This document shows positions 58,796 through 64,000 of a stretch of 64,000 nucleotides of DNA, in pieces. The notes under the pieces were generated by a model. That model was not told the origin of the DNA and did not search any database. It worked only from the letters and a program-made list of their open reading frames with translations. Location of the stretch: assembly GCA_033961575.1 (NCBI GenBank), contig CM066731.1:84837501-84901500 (forward strand), read 5' to 3'. Each line of letters begins with the position of its first letter. The first letter of the stretch is position 1. This DNA comes from Aselliscus stoliczkanus. Its lineage: Eukaryota > Chordata > Mammalia > Chiroptera > Hipposideridae. The position numbers and the translations under genes were made by a program.

Positions 58796-59225
58796 TCCCT
58801 TGCCCCATCTCGTGTCTGTCTACTTGGCACCTCCCCATCAAACATTCTGAATTTCAGTCACATTCTTTGATTTATATCATTGTTTCCACCCCACCCCAAC
58901 CACCCACCCCCACTGGTAGTCATTGTTTGGAATTTTGTTTCTATTTATCTTTTCAAATTGGAGTACAATGTTCCATCTTTCAAGATTTAGTATATGTTGC
59001 TTTGACCATGAACCTTTCTGCCATGAAATAACTGGCTTGCATTGTGGCCCCTTTGCTCCCAATACACAATTCTGTCACAGCACTATTAGATACAGTTTCA
59101 AGACCATCTTCCTCATCACTTTTCTAACTCTGCAATGAAAAGGTAACACATCTTGCTCATCTTTGTTTTCCAATACCAAGAATCATGTCTGGCACAACAC
59201 ATGCTTAGTGTGTTAGTGAATAACT
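58796..59225 (+). mobile_element. Probable L2 fragment
   Basis: Pyrimidine-rich L2-like segments ('atctcgtgtctgtctacttggcacctcccc', 'catcttcctcatcacttttctaactctgcaa') and a 'catgtctggcacaacacatgcttagtgtgttagtgaataa' end resembling the L2 3' terminus. Confidence 0.5.
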
Positions 59226-59227
59226 TT

Positions 59228-59390
59228 TAAAAAAATATGTTCATTAAAAAATATAGCTAATATACAACATTATATCAGTTTCAGGTGTACACCACAGCTA
59301 TGTAATATTTGCATACTAAAGAAGAAATCACGTGGTAAGTCCAGCAACCATCTGAAACTGTAATGATAGGGTCAGTAGGTAGATAGAAAA
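59228..59390 (-). mobile_element. L1 3'UTR fragment, antisense
   Basis: Starts with a T/A-rich end and 'tagctaatatacaacattatatcagtttcaggtgtacaccacag', then 'aagtccagcaaccatctg', the usual antisense start of an L1 3' end. Confidence 0.7.
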
Positions 59391-59616
59391 GAGCAGTAGA
59401 AGAAAAAACCTAGTCCCAGTTAGAAAGCCCCTTGCTGCAGCTCCTACTTGGGTCAAGACCCGTTGCAGTTGCCCTCACTTAGACCACCAGTAGTCCAGCA
59501 GAATTCCAGACTTACACATGCCCCTAAATCAAAGAGATATGTTGTTAATAGCCAGGGAAGGAAGGAAGACATCTCTCTTATTGGAGTATATGAGGTGTGA
59601 TCAAAAGATATATTGA

Positions 59617-60049
59617 GGGCCGGCCGAGTGGCGCGTTCATTAAGAGCTGGTTTTGGGATGCCAGCAGCACTGGTTTGGATCCCACATATGAGGGCCAGTG
59701 ACACTGCCCTCTACAGCTAAGATGGTGAACAACAGCTCCACCTGGAGCTGGGCTGAGCGAGTCCTGGCAACGGTTTAGGCTGCAGTCCCTGTTGCAGTGG
59801 GCTGCCATGGGCTACAGTGAGTGGTCAGCAGCCAGCGTGAGGGGCCGGCAGCCGGAGTGAGCTGCCAAGAGCGGCGGTGAGTGGCAGTCCAGAGACCGGC
59901 GACCGATCTGCCTCATCCGGGAAGAGCGCAGTGATAATACCAACATGGGCCAGTGAAACAACATACTCCACAACTAGACTGAAGAACAAAAGGACAGCAA
60001 CTTGTCTGTTCCCCTCCCCCAATTCCCCAATAAAAATCTTAGGAAAAAC
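59617..60049 (+). mobile_element. Composite long SINE, second copy
   Basis: Same structure as 39625-40059: monomer-type head (GGGCCGGCCGAGTGGCGCGT, GGTTTGGATCCCACATATGA, GACACTGCCCTC), a GC-rich body of GAGTGG/GAGCTGCC-like units (TACAGCTAAGATGGTGAACA onward) and the tail CCCCCAATTCCCCAATAAAA. A 14-bp direct repeat with one mismatch flanks it (59603-59616 and 60050-60063). It lies just left of the retroviral LTR. Confidence 0.88.
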
Positions 60050-60191
60050 AAAAAATATATTGAATATTTAAATTAAAAAATGTATTATATGTTGGGTCTG
60101 AGGGTGTCAATCAGGGACTGTCTGGGTGGTGAGATGACCAGCTGAAAGAAGGCACAAGGCAGACTGTGTGGTATAAACTCAGCAACAGCTC

Positions 60192-60197
60192 TTTATT
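60192..60197 (-). terminator. LTR polyadenylation signal AATAAA
   Basis: AATAAA on the minus strand in GGTAAATAAAGAGCTG, about 60 bp after the TATA box and about 100 bp before the 3' end of the LTR. It fits the R region. Confidence 0.65.
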
Positions 60198-60255
60198 TAC
60201 CCGCGGTAGGGGCTAGAGAGAGAGATAGAGAGAGCGCTTCAAAATGGGAACAGGG

Positions 60256-60262
60256 TTTTATA
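60256..60262 (-). promoter_or_regulatory. LTR TATA box
   Basis: TATAAAA on the minus strand, within GGGTATAAAACCCTG, about 60 bp upstream of the polyadenylation signal. This spacing and order fit the U3/R boundary of a retroviral LTR. Confidence 0.65.
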
Positions 60263-60443
60263 CCCTCATACAAACAGCTGCATAGTGCCAGCACACATGC
60301 ACAGGAAAGAAACTTACATCAACAAATAATTGACAAGAAACTTATATCAACAAGTTGTTTTTCTTCCCCCTGTCCCACCCAAGGAGGAGAGGCAGGCTAG
60401 TCTCCAAAGCCTGTAAACATTTCCTAACTGAGAGGCCCTAACA

Positions 60444-60472
60444 CCTGGGCCCCACACTCCACCCCTACAGGG
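60444..60472 (-). other. Candidate polypurine tract
   Basis: Immediately upstream of the LTR the minus strand reads a G-rich AGGGGTGGAGTGTGGGGCCC. Retroviruses prime plus-strand DNA at a purine tract in exactly this place. The tract is interrupted by pyrimidines, so mutation or misassignment is possible. Confidence 0.45.
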
Positions 60473-61329
60473 TTTGGGACTGGACCTTTTCTCTAAGATC
60501 CATACCCTGGACCCAAAGGCCACAGCAACAGTACAAGGCACAGCACATAAGTCCTTTGGGGTCCACCCCATAGTATGGTTTGGGATGGCTCGCACCTGCT
60601 CTATGCAATGAGGGGTCTGTTCCAGTGGTTCCACACTTTCCCCTGCCTACCATCTCCACCCATTGTTCACTGCATAGCCCCAGCAAGGGCAGGGCATTGC
60701 GGTATCCTCATCATATGAGTGTCCCCTGCTTTCTGGCATGAGGTCCAATCTCTGGTAGTGAGCCAGGAGCACAGTCCATTCCAGTTCAAGGCTGTAACCA
60801 GTGTTATGCGCCATGGGAGTCCTTCAGCCACTGATGTGGGGAGCTCAGTGCACACCCAGCCAGCACTAAGAGACGTTGTACACCTGGGCCCAGGCAGGAT
60901 ACTGTTGCCTGTGCCTGGGTTGGATGATAAGATAGTAAGGAGACAGAGACCATTAGTGGCAAATCTCTGCCTTCTGGCAGTACACAAGTCACTTTCCCAT
61001 CCTGGGAAAAGATGGTAGCCGCCAATGGCGGGGCTCCTAGACAGCGATACACCATTTTCCCCAAAACCATAGGGGAAGGCAAGTCCACTTCCTGGACCTG
61101 CAGCAAAGGCAGAGGCCACAGGGCCAATGCAAAGGTACCCCGTAGCAAGGTCCCTCCTCCATCTCATAGCAAGGAGACCTAGAGGGGGGTTGGCCAGGAG
61201 CACAGCAAAGGCTGGATTTGCAGTCCACAACCAGCACAAGACCCCCATGGTTCCACCAAAGCAATGCAGGGATCCCCAGGAGACAACAGCCTTCCATGGC
61301 CAAGTTTATGTTCATGTCTGGCCTTCAGC
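60473..61329 (-). pseudogene. Retroviral region between integrase and 3' LTR, unidentified
   Basis: About 0.86 kb, GC-rich, with overlapping minus-strand frames up to 193 codons (60667-61248), none showing a signal peptide, furin site, fusion peptide, immunosuppressive-type domain or dUTPase motif that I can see. It is too short for a complete env gene. It may be the integrase C-terminus plus a 3' untranslated stretch, or a deleted env. The long frames are probably due to high GC content. Confidence 0.5.
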
Positions 61330-62250
61330 CAGAGTTCCCCAGATCAGCAGGAGCTAAGATCCCTGCTGTATCCAGGGCAAGTCTTGGGACTTGCTTGGCC
61401 CCAGCACTACCTTGAGGGCGTGTGGCAACCCCCCTACCACTCTGTCTAGTGATGACTGGCCTGTCTTTTGTGGCTGCTCCTTTAACAGACGCAATCCTAG
61501 TGGTACTTGGGATGCCCATTGCTTCCATCCCCATCCCTGCTAGGGCCCAAGCTTTTCCTTCAGCAGCCCGTTAAACCGTTATACCACACCCACAGCCTGT
61601 GGATGATAGGGACGTATAGCTGCCACTCTATGTCCTGCTCCTTCACCTACTGCTGAGCTCACTGTCCCATAAAGTGGGTCCCTCGGTCACTTGAGATGGT
61701 GACCGGCTGCCCATATGCAGCGCTTAGCTGCTCTGGGGCACGTATAGTGTACTGTTGCGAGGTGGTGGGAGTAGGCCACAAAAATCCCAAGCCAGTGGCG
61801 ATGTCAACTGCTGTAAACAGGTACCGCTTACCTGTAGCTTGGGGTAGCGGCCCCACATAATCCACCTGCCACACCTGTAGTGGGCATAGCCCCCGCTCAA
61901 CCTTTCCAGGCTGAGTAGGCAATTGCTGCCTATGGGGGTGGTTGCTGGCACATTGGGGCCATGATCGAACAGCCTCCATGGCATCAGCCACTGTCAGAGG
62001 TATGCCCCAGCACTGGGCCACTTGGCACATAGTTTGTGGGCCTACATGCCCTAGCCTCCGATGTAACCAAGGGCACCAGTGGCATCCTCTACTGCTGAAG
62101 GAGAGATGGGAGGGGCAGAGTGGACTTGTGCCAGTGCATCTGCCGTATCGTTTCCAGGGGAGAAGGATGACTTGTGGCCTGGGACGTGGTAAATCATAGC
62201 CACCTGGCTTTTACCCTATGTCCAAAGATCCTTCCAGGGGGCACATCCCC
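61330..62250 (-). pseudogene. pol: Retroviral integrase (pol C-terminal), inactivated
   Basis: Integrase inserts viral DNA into the host genome. Order on the minus strand: an N-terminal zinc domain (LHRRLGH, then RSWPQCA), a linker with GLCPLQVWQVDYVGPLP, the core with YLFTAVDIATGLGF and TISSDRGTHF, then PYHPQAVGVV directly followed by a stop codon (61579-61581) and RFNGLL. The two catalytic Asp residues (in WQVDYVG and SSDRGTH) are present, but the stop occupies the place where the catalytic Glu of the D,D-35-E motif is expected. The first zinc Cys of the C-x2-C pair reads Trp (61959-61961). Frame breaks also occur. Confidence 0.85.
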
Positions 62251-62935
62251 ACAAGGAAGCTATCCTATCATCCACCCTGGGAAACCCAACTTGGCAGCCA
62301 CAGGGTGAGAACCCGGAACACTGCCCAGCTGTCAGTGCAGACATGCACATCCCCTGCCTCCTTCATGAACACCAGCCAGACAGCCCTGAGCTAAACATGG
62401 CCCGTTGCTCCAAATACACTCCCCACTTGGTCAGTGTGGGAGTTTGGGCCACTCCTGTCCTGGGGACCCTGAGCCATGACTGCAGCCAATCCTTGACCAG
62501 GTATGTGGACTATACCGTCCCAGGTCACTAGGGCTGCATAAATGGCCTCTAACTGCTTCTTGATTAACAAGTACCTCCGTTAAGCTCCTTTCTAGAGCAG
62601 AGACCAGAAACCCAAGGACACCTTCCTGTTCCCATGGGTTTGTCACAGACCCCAAACCAAAGCCTTCTTCCTGCATCTGCACTGTCAGCAGGTATGGAAG
62701 GGTGGTGTCAGTGACCCGCAAGGTCTGGGCTAGAGCCACAGCCTGTTTGACAGTTGTAAAGTCTTACACCATCCTGGAAGTCCAGTCCCACACCACACCC
62801 TGCTTCATGAGACCATGAAGAGGGCACGTTATGGTTGTCAAGTAGGGTGTCAATACCCGTAAATACCCCAAGAGGCCCAAAAAGGTCTGGAGCTGTTTTA
62901 CCATCTTTGGGCGCAGATAGGCCTGATCTTGTCAA
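62251..62935 (-). pseudogene. pol: Retroviral RT thumb/connection and RNase H region, broken
   Basis: Between RT and integrase on the minus strand. Fragments in different frames show connection-type sequence (LGYLRVLTPYLTT-like piece near 62850) and an RNase H-like opening with DTTLPYLLTVQMQEEGFGLG at about 62640-62700. RNase H degrades the RNA template in RNA/DNA hybrids. Frames shift repeatedly; I cannot place all active-site acids. Confidence 0.65.
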
Positions 62936-63029
62936 TGACAGCCTCCTGCATAACCTTGGTCTTACCCGATCAGATAATTACCAAGAATTTGACCGATAAT
63001 ACAGGCCCTTGGACCTTGGCCTCATTGAC

Positions 63030-63640
63030 AGCCCATTCTCAGTCATTAAGTGCCGCTCTGAGGGCCTTGGCCTCATTCTCTAGATCTGCAAGAGAATCAG
63101 TAGTTAACATTATATTGTCAATATAATGAAACAACGACACCACTGGGGCATGCTTCCAGGTGGCCAAGTCCTGGGCCACAAATCCATGGCAGATTGTCAG
63201 GCTGTGCAGGTACCCCTGTGGCAGGACCACAAATGTCCATTGTTATCCTTCCCATGTGAAGACAAACTCCTCGTGACTCTCCTGTGCAATGTCAATGGAG
63301 AAAAAGGCTTTTGCCAAGTCCATGATGTAATGGTACCTCCCCAGTGTCAAGAACAGATGGTCCATGAGGCCCATTACAGAGAGGACAGTGGCATGCAGGG
63401 GTGGTGGTGTCACCCTGTTCAGTTCCCAGTAGTCCACAGTCATGTGCCAAGTGCCATCCAGCTTACAGACAAGCCATACAGGGGAATTAAATGAGCTGTG
63501 AATGGGGCATATAATGCCCACCTCCTCCATCTTCAGGATCATCTGGCTGACCTCTTCTTGTCCTCCTGGGAGGCAGTACTGGTGCACACGAACTGTCCTG
63601 GCAGGGTTTGGCAGGACAACGGACTTGTGAGGTGGGTGAC
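63030..63640 (-). pseudogene. pol: Retroviral reverse transcriptase, inactivated
   Basis: Reads RT motifs in order on the minus strand: VHQYCLPGGQEEVSQMIL, MEEVGIICPIHSSFNSPVW, MTVDYWELNRVTPP, YHYIMDLAKAFFSIDIA (first catalytic Asp in the MDLA block), FVFTWEG, then after a frame change near 63235 VLPQGYLHSLTICH and LFHYIDNIMLTTDSLADLE. The expected YxDD box reads YIDN: the second Asp is Asn (63114-63116). The VDY..LN, FTW.G and HYID.IMLT patterns resemble ERV-L (class III, foamy-virus-related) more than gamma- or betaretroviral RT. Confidence 0.85.
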
Positions 63641-64000
63641 CTTGCACCCCCATTTTCACAACTTGCACCCACAAGCAGAGTTCGCCCTGTGTAGTCTGTA
63701 CTGCAAGGTCCTTCAAGACATCCATCCCCCAATATGTACTCCGCAACAGGGGGAATGTATACCACATAGGCTCATGGGGCAAGGCATTCAATGCCTAGGA
63801 CCACAGTTTCCTGCTGCACCCATATATGATGGCCTCCATACCCTTCTATGTATGCTAGCGTGCCTCCAACCTGGTCTGGATTGCTGGGTACAACAGGGTG
63901 CTGTCAGCACCCATGTCCACCAGGGCCAACACATGCTGCACATTGTGGGGGTACCAATGAATGGCCAATTCCACATGAGACTTTTGGTCTCCCAGTTCCT
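63641..64000 (-). pseudogene. pro: Retroviral protease and linker, truncated at window edge
   Basis: The minus strand reads LALVDMGADSTLLYP near 63885-63930, the aspartic-protease active-site loop, with Met (63912-63914) in place of the usual Thr of D-T-G. A stop follows about 12 codons later and the frame changes. Further down, AYIEGYGGHHIWVQQETVVL and VYIPPVAEYILG belong to the protease C-terminal/linker part before RT. The start of protease and all of gag lie beyond the window. Confidence 0.75.

Larger units (their letters stand above)
60090..60443 (-). mobile_element. 3' LTR of an endogenous retrovirus
   Basis: 354 bp, minus strand, from TGTTAGGGCCTCTCAGTTAG to a CA-ending GGGTCTGAG..-complement (..CAGACCCAACA), so it has the TG..CA ends of retroviral LTRs. 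It holds a TATA box and a polyadenylation signal in U3-R order. The internal pol region lies upstream in the viral sense (higher coordinates). The matching 5' LTR would lie beyond the right end of the window. Confidence 0.85.

Noticed and set aside
60667..61248. 193-codon minus-strand ORF as an env or host gene
   Set aside because: No signal peptide/fusion/transmembrane layout or known motif, overlapping long frames in other phases, high GC, and a position inside a decayed provirus. The length is explained by composition.
1..64000. A novel coordinated gene system
   Set aside because: No clustered intact genes of any kind are present. All convincing coding similarity belongs to broken L1, mariner or retroviral sequences.

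Overview
The window is mammalian nuclear DNA, most probably from a bat. The evidence is AT-rich sequence full of L1, L2, MIR and MaLR remnants, plus tRNA-derived SINEs (heads such as GGCCGGCCGAGTGGCGCGG, tails such as CCCCAATTCCCCAATAAAATCTT) that I associate with Chiroptera, and several mariner and hAT copies. The SINE types point toward horseshoe-bat-like lineages (Yinpterochiroptera), but that last step is recall and was not searched. I found no host protein-coding exon, rRNA, functional tRNA or CRISPR. The window reads as intergenic or deep intronic sequence, and its content is almost entirely mobile-element history.

Layout. 1-4.7 kb: L2, MIR, short SINEs and microsatellites. 4.72-8.90 kb: a MER2-like Tigger element split by a Tigger-type MITE that itself holds an L1 3' end, and by a 3.25-kb L1 with its 5' end; target-site duplications are readable. 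8.9-15 kb: MIR, a mariner MITE, a MaLR LTR and L2. 15-17 kb: old antisense L1. 17.7-31.8 kb: mostly unassigned sequence with a MER5A-like element, a SINE with a perfect 16-bp duplication, a non-autonomous hAT with an 8-bp duplication and a multi-tRNA SINE. 31.85-34.5 kb: one L2 interrupted by a foldback mariner, a SINE and a mariner deletion derivative. 35.8-40.4 kb: a twin-primed L1, then an old sense L1 carrying two SINEs. 40.7-46.2 kb: mostly unassigned, with a short SINE and a second mariner deletion derivative. 46.5-50.2 kb: a second 5'-complete but ORF2-deleted L1. 51.6-60.05 kb: MaLR LTR, three-tRNA SINE, old L1, a VES-like SINE and a composite SINE. 60.09-64.0 kb: the 3' half of a minus-strand endogenous retrovirus (protease, RT, RNase H, integrase, 3' LTR) whose pol resembles ERV-L (class III). 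It is dead, with altered protease, RT and integrase motifs and many frame breaks.

Nothing here works together as a pathway. The interesting content is structural: a foldback mariner, two mariner copies sharing one internal deletion, a SINE series sharing a tail and a common breakpoint, and two L1s that each kept 5'UTR and ORF1 but lost most of ORF2. All family names come from recognition by eye; RepeatMasker with a chiropteran library would settle them.
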